Below are positions 11,766 to 58,126 of a stretch of 64,000 nucleotides of DNA, piece after piece. The notes beneath the pieces were generated by a model. That model searched no databases. It was given only the letters and a program-made list of their open reading frames with translations, and was not told the origin of the DNA. This DNA comes from Tillus elongatus (taxonomy: Eukaryota; Arthropoda; Insecta; Coleoptera; Cleridae): NCBI GenBank assembly GCA_964006375.1, contig OZ023267.1, positions 35,971,766-36,035,765 of the forward strand, in the 5' to 3' direction. The position numbers and the translations under genes were made by a program. The stretch's first letter is position 1, and the number at the start of each line of letters is the position of its first letter.

Positions 11766-14383
11766 ACCTTCTGACAACAGATTTGTCCAGCTCTTTGACT
11801 ACCTTTCTGAATATCCTTCCTCCGAGGTCACTGTTCTTGGTGACTTCAATGTCATAATAAGGAATGGCTAGGATCTTCAAAAACCGATCCACAAGGGAGA
11901 GCAGCGGGGGCCTTTGCAGTCAGCAATTCTTTAGCAAATATGGTTCAGCAACCTACTTACTTTCCTCGTATCCTAACACACAGCTCAAATCCCTTGGGTC
12001 TCCTTCTTACTACAAATCCTGAAAGCTATAAGATATCATTCACCCCCCCCCCCTCGGTCGCTCAGACCATGGCATGGTCACCGCTTCCTGCGCAATGCAA
12101 CCCGAGGTCACACAGTCATCACACCCACGTATCGTTTGGCACTACAACTCCGCAAACTGGGACGAAATGCGAGATTACTTTTCCTCATTTCCACGGGCGT
12201 CTGTCCTCTTCTCTCATCCTGACCCCTCTGATATCTCACAAAACGTCACCGAAATTATCCAAGCTGGCATTGAATTATTTATTTCACGTACACAGAAAAC
12301 CTCTGCAGCCACTCAAAAGCCCTGGTTCTCTAAATCCTGTGACAAGGATAGATTTGAAAAGGTCAAAGATCAAAAACGCTTCTACACAATCCCAGTCAAG
12401 AAAACCGTCAAGCATTTAACGACGCAAGAAACCGCCATGTCCGCATTCTTTCTGAGGCAAAAATCTCGTTTAATAACCACATCAAAGACAAAGTCCGCTT
12501 AAGCTCCAAGGGCAGCAAACCCTTCTGGACTCTTGCTAAATCCATTGGGAATAATTTCTGCAAGAGCACGTTCCCACCTCTTGTCTCAGGGGATGAAATT
12601 GTTTCTACCGCCCTGGGCAAGGTTGAACTTTTTGCCTCGTTGTTCGCCGGCAATTCTACGCTCAACCCACCTCCAAATTTCAACCACCAACAGTCGCCAA
12701 TGTCGCGCATAAAATGACGGATATCATTTTCAAAACTAAAAAGATACGAAAGATGCCCTCTTCTCCTAATACCAGGAAAGCCTCTGGCCTTGACGAAGAT
12801 ACGAAAGATGCCCTCTTCTCCTAATACCAGGAAAGCCTCTGGCCTTGACGAGATCCCAGCAATTGTTTTCAAAATGCGCACCGGAACTTGCTCCTGTTCT
12901 GACTCGTCTGTTTAGACATCTTACAATAGAGGCATATTCCCTAGTAACTGGAAAACTGCTCGAGTACAACCCGTCCCCATAGAAGGATCCAAAGCGCTTC
13001 CTATAAACTACAGGCCTATTTGTCTCCTTTCAGTCATCTCTAAAGTGATGGAAAAGTATATAAACACCGAATTACTAAAATTTCTTGAAAAACACAGTCT
13101 AATCCACGACAGGCAGTATGGATTCCGTCAGCGCAGATCAATTGCCGACCTCCTTTCCTTTATCACACATTCTTGGACAAGTCTATGGAACTACATGGTG
13201 AATCCCACACTGTCGCTCTAGACATATCCAAAGCCTTCGACCAGGTCTGGCACGCAGCGCTGCTTAATAAACTTCCGGCCTATGGCCTGCCACCAAAACT
13301 CTGTACCTGGACAGCAAACTTCCTCTCCAACCGGAGCATTTCTGTTGTTGTGGATGGCCATTCCTCTAAACTATATCCAATTAATGCAGGAGTTCCTCAA
13401 GGTTCAGCTTTAACCCCTACTTTGTTTCTTCTCCACATCTATGACCTCCTCTCTAGCACATCCAACCCAGTTCACAGTTACGCGGACGACAGCACCCCCC
13501 ACTCAAATATACAATATTCTAAGCCTGTCTCTTTGGCCCAACTAGATGAGGATCGCAGACGCATGGAGGGTTCCGGCTCCGTGGATCTCCAAACAATATT
13601 AGACTGGGGAAGTAGAAATCTTGTACAATTCAACCCCACCAAATCTCAGTCTTGCTTTCTTTCTCATAAAAGATACACCAGCCCTAGAACCATCACAATG
13701 AACAACCAAGTTATTCAAAGTAATGAGTCCTCTTCACTTGTTGGCATTTCTGTGAATCGAAATGTCAATTGGCACCAACATGTCACATCAATTGCAGAAG
13801 CGGCTGCTAAGAAATTAGGTTTCCTCTTCCGGGCTCGCAAATACTTTTCACCAGATAATCTCTATACCTTATATACTTGAAAAATAAGGCCAAACCTCGA
13901 ATACTGCTCCCACATCTGGGGTGCTGCTGCCGCTTCTACACTCGCTATCCTTGACTCCATTCAGAAGAGAGCTATACGTCTCATTGGTGACCCTACCGTC
14001 ACCCAAAGGCTGCCATCCCTTGCCCACCGACGTGCCGTTGGTGACCTCTCTCTATTTTATAGATATCTGCACGGGCAGTGCTCAGAGGAGCTTTCGTCCA
14101 TAGTTCCTCCACCTGCTGCCCGCAACAGATCTACTAGGGGGACAGAGCGAATGCACCCTTTTACTGTCCAGGTCACCAGACATAGAACATCTTGTTACGC
14201 CCGCTCTTTTGTCCCGAGGACTTCCAAGTTGTGGAATTCCTTGCCGGCGCATGTTTTTCCTTCTCCTCCGAACCTCCAAACCTTCAAGTCCAGAATTAAC
14301 AAGTTGCCTCTTTCCTCCTTGTCGACACCCACGGTACGATAGTATTTAGGCTGTAAGCCCTTGTGGTGTGTTATTGAAATAAA
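11764..14383 (+). mobile_element. LINE family A, copy 2 (5' cut at TA tract)
   Basis: Same element as copy 1 but read on the plus strand and lacking everything upstream of the linker. It carries the same frameshifts and the same 55 bp duplication as copy 1, so it is a DNA-level duplicate of that copy and not a separate retrotransposition. RT palm fragment at 13173-13880 (235 codons, YADD present). Confidence 0.9.
13173..13880 (+). pseudogene. LINE A copy 2 reverse transcriptase fragment
   Basis: Encodes the same 235-residue sequence as 8174-8881 on the opposite strand, with SKAFDQVW, GVPQGSALTPTLF and YADD motifs. Non-functional because the upstream fingers and endonuclease are missing or out of frame. 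Confidence 0.85.
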
Positions 14384-14477
14384 AGTTATAAGCATTTAAA
14401 GCTCTTGGCTGGGTGACGGGTTTGTCAACTAGTCCGGGTCTGATGTTTGTAGAAACATTTTTTAAGTGATTTTTCGA

Positions 14478-14635
14478 TAATGAGGAGACCGCGACATTTG
14501 AATTTTAAAAATATTTCTTCAAATGAGCGCAAACTAGGCCCCTTAGAATCCATATCCGGGTTTACTTTCAGTTTTTAGTGAATTTTTATTAAAAAAATTC
14601 ACTAATAGAGAGGTATCGATGGTGAGACTTTGCAA
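14478..14635 (+). repeat. 158 bp direct repeat D, copy 2
   Basis: Second copy of 11441-11598. It starts 2 bp after the right arm and is followed, like the first copy, by TA-rich sequence. Confidence 0.9.
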
Positions 14636-14638
14636 AGA

Positions 14639-14843
<205 letters not shown>

Positions 14844-15588
14844 GTATCCGTCTGATAACTCAAAAAATAATTAACCGATTTAGATGAAACTCGGCAAGTG
14901 CCTTTCTTTTATTAATGGCTTGGATGAGTTCGTTGGCCAGGAAAATCGGACGGGGTTTTCCGGGAAAATTTTGAGTTTTTTTTCAAAAAAAAATTTTTTT
15001 TCCGATAATTTCGATAAAATTTCGTCTACATATTGCTTTGGGAAATACCTAACTATGTACCAAAATTCAGTTTTTTAGGGTTACAGAAAATTGAGCTATT
15101 CAAATTTGAAACATGTTTAAATCATAAGTATGTGGTTGCTGTTGGTTAGTCAATGCTTTTCTTATTGACTCATGAAATTCATTCATCAACCTTCCATTGA
15201 CTTCTGCTTCTGCCGCTGTTACAGTCCTTTTATTTAGATCTAGAGTTGTAACCACTCATACAAACAGTGTTTTTTAACCACGTGGCTGGGCGACTGACCG
15301 AATTCATTCCCAGTTGCTGTTGATTTACTCATATTCTCTTAATATGTTTGAAGATGTGGTGTCTACTTCATTCCAAGTCACTATTAACCGACTATTTATG
15401 AAATCAAATAAGTAAATTAAATCGATTGTCATAAAATATGTAGTGTATGTGTATTAAGACAAGGTAAAAAGAATTAAAACATATATAACTGTGCACATTT
15501 TGATTATATTTTAGGGTGCTTGAGAGAGGTATTGTCACAGCATAATATCTTATTAAAGTTCATTTGTAAATAGGTTTAATTTTTATAT

Positions 15589-15671
<83 letters not shown>

Positions 15672-16130
15672 AACTCAAAAAATAATTAACCGATTTCGAT
15701 GAAACTTGGCAAGTGCCTGTCTTTTATTAATGGCTTGGATGAGTTCGTTATCCAGAAAAATCAGACGGGGTTTTCCGGAAAAATTTTGAGTTTTCTTTCG
15801 AAAAATTTTTTTTTCTCCGAAAGTAACAAAGCTGTTTCAATGAAATTTACTATATATGTTTCCTCAACCTTACTACGTACCAAAATTCAACTTTCTAAGT
15901 TTAGAGAAAATTGAGTTACTCAAATTTTAAATTTTCTTTCGAAAAAAATTTTTTTCTCCGAAAATTACAAAGTTATTTTAATGAAATTTTGTGGATATCT
16001 TGCCTTAGGAAAAACCTTACTACGTATTGAAATTAAACTCTCTAAGTTTATAGAAAATTGAGTTATTTAAATTTGAAGCATTTAATAAAAATTCACTACC
16101 ATAACGCACTTGCTGCGTCCCGAGTTTTTA
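14844..16130 (+). repeat. TA-family repeats, two diverged copies in tandem
   Basis: The sequence GATAACTCAAAAAATAATTA and what follows it occur at 14855 and 15668, each downstream of a TA tract (second tract 15591-15668). The right end carries an isolated MITE-like end at about 16091-16119. About 430 bp in the middle (15100-15530) is unassigned. No gene. Confidence 0.7.
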
Positions 16131-16378
16131 TCTGTTTGCATATATACAAGCATTTCTACGGTAAAGCTCAATATAATTGTTATTATATAAGATACGAGAA
16201 AAAGTTGTATACGTTAATTATAGGGTGTCTTAAGCTGCATCTTATAAAAATATTTTGACAATCACATAGTGGTCCATAAGTAGTTGGTGGTCTCTATATT
16301 GTTTTTTTCGAACACCCTTATATTATTGCATTTTTGCATTTTTTATCGAAATATGATGCATGTTTGTAAAAAAAATCG

Positions 16379-16685
16379 AGACGTAGTAAGTGCGTTATGG
16401 TAGCGAATTTTCATTAAATCCTTCAAATTTCAACAATTGAATTTGCTATTAACCTAAGGTTTGTTGGCTAGGAAACCAGTTTTTTCGGAAACATTTAAAG
16501 TTTATTTTCGGAAAATTTGTGTACATTTTCAAACAATAAGTAATTTTGATAAAATATGGTCCATTGTTTCTACTATATGGGCTATATCGGTAGTCAGATT
16601 GACAGCCTGTTTGCATTAGAGAGACATACTTGTTATTAAAAACATTTTTATGAAAATTCACTTCCATAACGCACTTGCTGCGTCC
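16379..16685. mobile_element. GCAGCAAG-end MITE-like element, complete
   Basis: About 307 bp between a slightly degenerate left end (AGACGTAGTAAGTGCGTTAT) and a right end CGCACTTGCTGCGTCC. Same internal sequence as the other copies. Confidence 0.75.
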
Positions 16686-16699
16686 AGACTTTTTATTGG

Positions 16700-17810
16700 T
16701 ACTATCCTTGGTGAAGTATGTAATTCTTCAGGATTTTCTTGAATTTTTCTTTTAATCTGATTGCTATCGAGACGGGAAGATTGTTGAATTGAGGTATTCC
16801 TTGATTCAGTGTATTTCTAATGCCATATTTTGTGGTCTTGTTCTGAAGTTGTTGGAGTTTCTGGTTGTTGCCAGCATTGTAATAATGGTTGATGCAGTTC
16901 TGTTTGATTTTTCTGTTGGATATAGAAGTTTTGTGGACTTAACTAATATTGCCGAATTTTATTAGTTCTGTGATGTTAAGAATGTTTGTATCTTTGGATG
17001 CCTTTACTGCGTATTAGTTCCTGGATGGTAGTTGTGAATGATCTTTGTGGCTTGAATTTTCAATACTTGAATCTCCTTTACTCTCTGCTTAGTGCACTGA
17101 CCCCAAATTGGTGATAAATATGTCAAGTGCGAGTGTACTATAGATTAGTACATTTTCCTGGAAGCACTATTTAGGTATAGTGATCGATGTCTTAATACAG
17201 AGATAATTGACCATATTTTCGTTTTTATATTATTGATATGGCTGGTCCAGCTCAGTTCTTTGTGTAATTCTAACTCTAAGAATTTAGTCTTGGTGGCTTT
17301 ATCTATTTTCTCGCCTTCATATTTTACATCCCATTCCTCAGATTTTCCTGATCCAAATATCACGTATGTCGTTTTAGCAATATTGAGTAATATACCCTTC
17401 TGGTTTAGGTATCTTTTGATTACATTTAAGTCGTCATTCCTTTGTTTGATAATAACATTTACTTTGTTGCATTTCTATAATAATGTTGCATCATCGAGCG
17501 CAAAGTGTGCTAGACCATGAAGCTTCAAGAAGCCCAGATCATTAATGAAAATAATGAACAAAGTTGGTGAAAGGATTGTGCCTTGGGGACACCTCTTATT
17601 ATGTTGCTCATTTCACTGCTATATCCATTGAAGGTCGTTAATTGTTTTCTGTTGCTCAGGTAGGAGCAAACCCAGTCGTACTTTTTCCAACCAGCCCTGC
17701 AGTGTTTAGATGGTTTTTCAACAATTTGTGATCGACGGTGTCAAAGGCTTTTTGCAGGTCGAGAAATAGAGCTCCTGTTACCATGCCAACATCTATATTC
17801 GTATATAATT
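16700..17810 (-). pseudogene. Degraded LINE reverse transcriptase fossil
   Basis: The minus strand near 17720-17800 reads GMVTGALFLDLQKAFDTVDH, an RT palm motif of CR1/R4-like non-LTR elements. Around 17530-17640 there are remains of the PQG region, and 17363-17145 keeps a 72-codon piece with the post-RT motif ELSWTSHINNIKTKI. Stops and shifts separate these pieces. It differs from LINE A, so it belongs to another, older family. Confidence 0.7.
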
Positions 17811-18213
<403 letters not shown>

Positions 18214-18723
18214 TTAAGTGGCGACAATTCAATATTTCATAACAGGTCGGACGATTTTCAAAAAATTTCTTTTTAAATAAAGTACTTCGAAAGCTCCACA
18301 TCCTGGTATGCAATATTTTAAGATTCGCTTTTTCCATAGCCTACTACGCTAACAAATAAGACCCCTAAAATGATTAAAGCACATAATAGGAATTTTTTTA
18401 CTTTTTTTTTCAACAACACACCACGAGGGCTTACAGCCTAAATACTATCGTACTGTGGGTGTCGACAAGGAGGAAAGAGGCAACTTGTTAATTTTGGACT
18501 TGAAGGTTTGGAGGTTCGGGGGAGAAGGAAAAACATGTGCCGGCAAGGAATTCCACAACTTGGAAGTCCTCGGGACGAAAGAGCGGGATAACAAGATGTT
18601 CTATGTCTGGTGACCTGGACAGTAAAAGGGTGCATTCGCTCTGTTCCCCTGGTAGATCTGTTGGGGACAGCAGGTGGAGGAACTATGGAAGAAAGCTCCT
18701 CTGAGCAGTGCCCGTGCAGATAT

Positions 18724-19227
18724 CTATAAAAGAGAGAGAGAGAGGTCACCAACGGCACGTCGATGGGCAAGGGAATGCAGCCTTTGGGTGAGGGTAGGGT
18801 CACCGATGAGACGTATAGCTCTCTTCTGAATGGAGTCCAGGATAGCGAGTGTAGAAGCGGCAGCAGCACTCCAGATGTGGGAGCAGGATTCGAGGTTTGA
18901 TCTTATTTGTGAAGTATTTAAAGTATAGAGATTAGCTGGTGAAAAATAGTTGCGAGCCCGGAAGAGGAAACCTAATTTCTTAGCAGCCGCTTCTGAAATT
19001 GATGTCACATGTTGGTGCCAATTGAGATTTAGATCCACAGTGATGCCAACAAGTGAAAATGACTCATTACTTTGAATAGCTTGGTTGTTTATTGTGATGG
19101 GTTTAGGGCTGGTGTATCTCTTATGAGAAAGAAAGCAAGACTGTGATTTGGTGGAGTTGAATTGTACAAGATTTCTACTTCCCCACTCTAATATTTTTTG
19201 GAGATCCACGGAGATAGAACCCTCCAT
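18724..19227 (-). pseudogene. LINE A copy 3 RT thumb/C-terminal fragment
   Basis: 167 codons following the palm: LVGITVDLNLNWHQHVTSI, then SQIRSNLESCSHIWSAAAAS and IQKRAIRLIGDPTLTQRLHS, typical of the region after the RT domain in jockey/CR1-type elements. Separated from the palm fragment at 19273-19746 by a stop near 19270. Confidence 0.75.
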
Positions 19228-19272
19228 GAGTCTGCGATCCTCATCTAATTGGGATAAAGAGACAGGCTTAGA

Positions 19273-19746
19273 TTATTGTATATTTGAGTGGAGGGTGCTG
19301 TCGTCCGCGTAACTGTGTACTGGGTTGGATGTGCTACAGAGGAGGTCATTGATGTGGAAAAGAAACAAAGTAGGGGCTAAAGCTGAACCTTGAGGAACTC
19401 CTGCATTAATTGGATACAGTTTAGAGGAATGGCCATCCACGACAACAGAAATGCTCCGGTTGGAGAGGAAATTTGCTGTCCACGTACAGAGTTTTGCTGG
19501 TAGGCCATAGGCCGGTAGTTTATTAAGCAGCGCTGCGTGCCAGACCTGGTCAAATGCTTTGGATATGTCTAGAGCGACAGTCTGGGATTCGCCGTGTAGT
19601 TCCATAGACTTGTTCCAAGAATGCGTGACAAAGGAAAGGAGGTCGGCAGTAGATCTGCGCTGACGGAATCCATACTGCCTGTCGTGGATTAGACCGTGTT
19701 TTTCAAGAAATTTTAGTAATTCCGTGTTTATATACTTTTCCATCAC
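19273..19746 (-). pseudogene. LINE A copy 3 RT palm fragment
   Basis: 157 codons: YGFRQRRSTADLL, TVALDISKAFDQVW, NAGVPQGSALAPTLF and HSYADDST. All catalytic motifs are present, but the ORF is broken on both sides. Confidence 0.8.
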
Positions 19747-19839
19747 TTTAGAGACGACTGAAGGGAGAGAAATATGCCTGTAGTTGCTAGGAAGAGCTTT
19801 GGCTCCTTTCTTGGGGACGGGTTGTCCTTGAGCAGTTTT

Positions 19840-20937
19840 TCAGTTACTAGGGAATATGTCTCTCTTGTAAGATGTCTGAAACAGACGAGTCAGGACAGGA
19901 GCAAGTTCTGGTACGCATTTTTTGAGAACAATTGCTGGGATCTTGTCAAGGCCAGAGGCTTTCCTGGTATTAAGGGAAGATAGCATCTTTCGTACCTTTT
20001 TAGTTTCGAAAATGACATCCGTCATTTTATGCGCGACATTGGGGACTGTTGGTGGTTGAACATTTGGAGGTGGGTTGAGAGTAGAATTGCCGGCGAACAA
20101 CGAGGCAAAAAGTTCAGCCTTGCCCAGGGCGGTAGAAACAATTTCATTCCCTGAGACAAGAGGTGGGAACGTGCTCTTGCAGAAATTATTCCCAATAGAT
20201 TTAGCTAGAGTCCAGAAGGGTTTGCTGCCCTTGGAGCTTAAGCGGACTTTGTTTTCGATGTGGTTATTAAACGAGTTTTTTGCCTCAGAAAGAATGCGGA
20301 CATAGCGGTTTCTTGCGTCGTTAAATGCTTGACGGTTTTCTTGACTGGGATTGTGTAGAAGCTTTTTGTGAGCTTTGACCTTTTCATGTCTGGCCTTGTC
20401 ACAGGATTTAGAGAACCAGGGCTTTTGAGTGGCTGCAGAGGTTTTCTGTGTACGTGGAATAAATAATTCCATGCCAGCTTGGATAATTTCGGTGACGTTT
20501 TGTGAGATATCAGAGGGGTCAGGATGCGAGAAGCAGACAGACGCCCATGGAAATGAGGAAAAGTAATCTCGCATTTCGTCCCAGTTCGCGGAGTTGTAGT
20601 GCCAAACGATACGTGGGTGTGATGACTGTGTGACCTCGGGTTGCATTGTGCAGGAAGCTGTGACCATGCCGTGGTCTGAGCGACCCAGGGGGGCGGTGAC
20701 TGATATCTTATAGCAGTCAGGATTTGTAGTAAGAAGGAGATCCAAGGAATTTGAGCTGAGTGTTGGGATGCGAGGAAAATAAGTAGGTTGCTGAACCATA
20801 TTGGCTAAAGAATTGCTGACTGCAAAGGCCTCCGCTGCTCTTCCGTTTGGATCGGTTTTTAAAGATCCTAGCCACGAAGAAAACAAATATTTCTGTCGAT
20901 TTAAGCACATCTGTGAGCCACAAATCCCAAGTTTCAA
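19840..20937 (-). pseudogene. LINE A copy 3 linker and RT fingers ORF
   Basis: A 365-codon ORF whose first ~22 codons come from non-element flank (20873-20937), followed by linker sequence and the beginning of RT (KVRKMLSSLNTRKASGLDKI, then VLKKCVPELAPVLTRLFQ). Because it begins in flanking DNA it is not a real gene start. The frame is intact where the inverted-repeat copies are shifted. Confidence 0.75.
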
Positions 20938-21125
20938 TATCGCAACTTATACAGAGTGTTCACAACTTGAGTGCAAAAAATGAGAATATCGACTTTTTCT
21001 GGAGTGCCCCTACTGAGTGTCTTGCAAATATTAGATTTCCAACGGATTAAAAGTCACCTAGTGTACCAATTTACACAATATCATCCTCATAGCTCATACA
21101 GAGTGTTCATGATAAATACGGAAAC
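20873..21125. other. Flank between LINE A copy 3 and a foldback element
   Basis: Contains a diverged short direct repeat, CTTATACAGAGTGTTCACAA near 20945 and CTCATACAGAGTGTTCATGA near 21093. No gene. Confidence 0.5.
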
Positions 21126-21513
21126 GTAACCTTTTGCAATGTATTACCAAATTTGGGCTTTGATCCGACGAGCATCTTAAATTTCGGGAAGACACCACTC
21201 CATTATTTCTGAAAGTAGCTAAGTGAAGATTTTAACCTACAATGAGCACTGATAAGTACACTTGGAGAACCCAAATCACCACAACACATCTTCTTAAAGA
21301 CCTGGCGATTGTTTCACTAACAAAGTTAGCGTCATCAGATGATGAAAAGTTATATTTTTCATCTTACTTACCAGTGGTCATGGCAGGTTCCAATCTTCAC
21401 TTAGCTACTTTCAGAAATAATGGAGTGTGTCTTCCCAAAATTTAAGTTGCTGGTCCGATCAAAGTCCAAATCTTATTACCAAATCTAAGCCAGAGACCTT
21501 TTGTTAAGGTTAC
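21126..21513. mobile_element. Small foldback element
   Basis: About 390 bp. Long imperfect inverted repeats pair 21126-21245 with 21370-21513, for example TCAAAGTCCAAATC-type sequence against TTTGGGCTTTGATC, and TTCTGAAAGTAGCTAAGTGA against its complement. The centre (21241-21345) holds a core that starts AGTACACTTGGAGAACCCAA and is shared with the elements at 24009-26088 and 47127-47261. No coding capacity. Confidence 0.7.
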
Positions 21514-22309
21514 AATAACTTTTAGATTGTGGAACTAGTTACAAAATATTTTTTAAAAATTGCAATATAGACTTTATAGACTGAAATATTATGCATTTAT
21601 CCTTATCAGTTAGGTACAATAATAATTAGGGCGAAACTGATAACACAATTGGAACCTTTAATTATGGATATTTGGATAAAACAAAAATATTAATTTTTCC
21701 TTTTGGTTACCACAATTTCACTTATGGGGCTAGAGATATGTCAATCTCCTAGTACATACTTAGTTCTACGGTGATCCAAATTTTGGAAAATATTGTAGTA
21801 ATTTTATTTGGACATACCTATGTGAAAAGGTACAATTACATAAAACATGCACACCTTAGCATCTCATTTCCTTGCCAAGGGACATATCTTCATTAACTTG
21901 ATGATGAAAATCTGAGAAACGATGGTTAGTATATCTACGAGGGCTAATACAGGACTAATGACGATCTTGATCTAATGATCATTGGTTTGTTCTACGCAGC
22001 CCGTGTAGTAAGCATTTTGTGTCTATCACTACCTGGGGTTGTGGTGATAACAACCTAGTTCCTAGCACCTACGTCTACGTAGGTACAGAAATGTTACTAC
22101 TCCAGGTATAAGTATTAGGCATATTGTTTTGAAAGCGTCTCTTTTTGCCACAATTTCCTTATCCTGGTGCCTATTGGTTATTTGGTTTTGCATGTGAAAA
22201 TGGCATTTGAAATCGATAACACCCGCTTTTCGTGTGCTGTGTAGTAGATGTTTTTCTAAGCAAACTTATGCGACAAAACAACTTGTGGTTTTATTTAAGT
22301 CTAGTAGAC
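21514..22309. other. Upstream region, nothing recognised
   Basis: About 800 bp of moderately AT-rich, apparently unique sequence upstream of the host gene. No ORF with a recognisable domain and no clear repeat. Confidence 0.5.
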
Positions 22310-22737
22310 ATATTTTTTCGTTTGTCTTTCAAAATAAATAGCCTATAGTTTTAGAAAACCTATTGCTTTTTTTGGACACTTTTCCTTTTTTTTTTGACAT
22401 TTACTCCTTTGCGGAAAGACAACACTGATTTATTTTTACGTTCGTTTTCCAAAATGAATAGCCCACAGATTTAGAACAAACTATTGGACAATTTTTAGCG
22501 GACCCATTTCTTCGTTTGCCTTTCAGAATAAGTAGGTAGCCTATAGTTTTAGAAAACCTATTGCTTTCTTTTTGACACCATTTTACTTTTTTTTTGACAT
22601 TTACTGTTTTGCGGAAAGATCATACTGACTTATTTTTACGTTCGTTTTCCAAAATGAATTGCCCACAGATTTAGAAAAACTATTGGACCATTTTTTGGAC
22701 GCCATTTGACGTTTTTGACATTTGTTGTTTTGCGGAA
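22310..22737 (+). repeat. ~195 bp tandem repeat upstream of the host gene
   Basis: Two diverged units start near 22310 and 22507, each with CCTATAGTTTTAGAAAACCT and CGTTCGTTTTCCAAAATGAA. A partial third (22691-22737) repeats the TTTGACATTT...TTTTGCGG end. It stops immediately before the GC-richer presumed first exon. Confidence 0.8.
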
Positions 22738-23125
22738 GATTCATACACATCACAGCTAAGTCGTTATCGCTTACAGTCGGTGCTGTTCGTGTTTCGTCGC
22801 GTCACCACAACACCAGCGGTGACGTCACGTTCGGAAAGCGACAAGACGGTCGCCGGTCACCCCACCAATGTAGCCGTAGCCGCTTTAAGCAGAGACAAAC
22901 GCTGCAAAAACGATTCTCCGTTTGCTGAAACTAATTTCTATTCTACACAGAGCAGAAGCCAGAGCCAGAAACAAGGGGAAGAGAATAATCCCGCCATGTT
23001 GAACGAGACAACCAGCGCCGTTTGAACCACACCATCAGCAGAATTGCTAGAATATCAAAATCCCGCTAAATTCCTAAGAACTGTTCATTACGAACCTGTG
23101 TAGAGCGTCATTAAACAACGTAAAG
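22738..23125 (+). promoter_or_regulatory. Probable promoter and noncoding exon 1 of the ADD gene
   Basis: A GC- and CpG-richer island in AT-rich surroundings, holding a perfect CRE-type palindrome TGACGTCA at 22820-22827. It ends in a good donor, TAAAG|GTAAGA, at 23125/23126. The start is a guess from composition. Short ORFs of 68 and 81 codons here have no recognisable domain and are not continued by the exons below, so this is read as 5' untranslated sequence. Confidence 0.55.
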
Positions 23126-23319
23126 GTAAGAGCAATTATTAATTGTTTGGTAGAATCAATTGGAAACTGAAAATTGTTGATGTATGTGTTTACACCGACT
23201 GACAGATAAGTTTGTAATTGTGAATTTGACGTTCAGACAACACAAAGCCGATTTTTCCAGCTTTCATTTTTGCTGTATAGTTAACCTCTAATTGCGTTTC
23301 CTGATTTGTGTATGGAAAG

Positions 23320-57731
<34,412 letters not shown>

Positions 57732-58126
57732 GTAAGAGATACATGTGTAGTAAATATATGTTTATTCACTTATATACAATACAACTGGTAAGTGGTAGCT
57801 ATAAAATCATTGATTTTATCAAACGTTTAATTTAGCTTTTATTTTGATACTAAGTACAGTCAAAGCCGTTGGTAACGACATCGCTTATAGCGACCCACCG
57901 GATATAGCGATGGAAATTGTACGCTTTGTTTGGATCACCATAAACATCCATGAAAAAATAGGTTGTGGGGATACGCTTGTAACGACGGCTCCGGTTGTAG
58001 CGACGAAAATTTGGCAGTCAGTCACTTTTTTCTTGGTTATGCGATGATAGGTGACTTGCGCTGAAACTGAATGGGAAGTAATCCAGCCGTGCGGTACATT
58101 ATTATATTCCTCTTGTGTACATTATA

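Larger units (their letters stand above)
11764..14476 (-). repeat. Giant inverted repeat, right arm
   Basis: Reverse complement of 7578-10291. It begins flush with the TA tract and ends 1 bp before direct repeat D copy 2. Confidence 0.95.
18402..20872 (-). mobile_element. LINE family A, copy 3 (5' truncated)
   Basis: Third copy of the LINE found in the inverted repeat, clearly diverged from the other two. It is cut at its 5' side at GATCCTAGCCA, short of the endonuclease, and ends in a T-rich run on the plus strand (a poly-A-like tail in the element). It keeps the longest intact pieces of the family and lacks the 55 bp duplication, so it is the best guide to the family's original frame. Confidence 0.85.

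Noticed and set aside
7578..14476. Giant inverted repeat as a virus or transposon with terminal inverted repeats
   Set aside because: Arms consist of a dead LINE plus flank, with no target-site duplication and no transposase; a rearrangement explains it better. Assembly artefact cannot be excluded.
22722..23025. 68- and 81-codon ORFs near the host gene start
   Set aside because: No domain, and neither is continued by the downstream exons in phase; better explained as 5' untranslated exon sequence.
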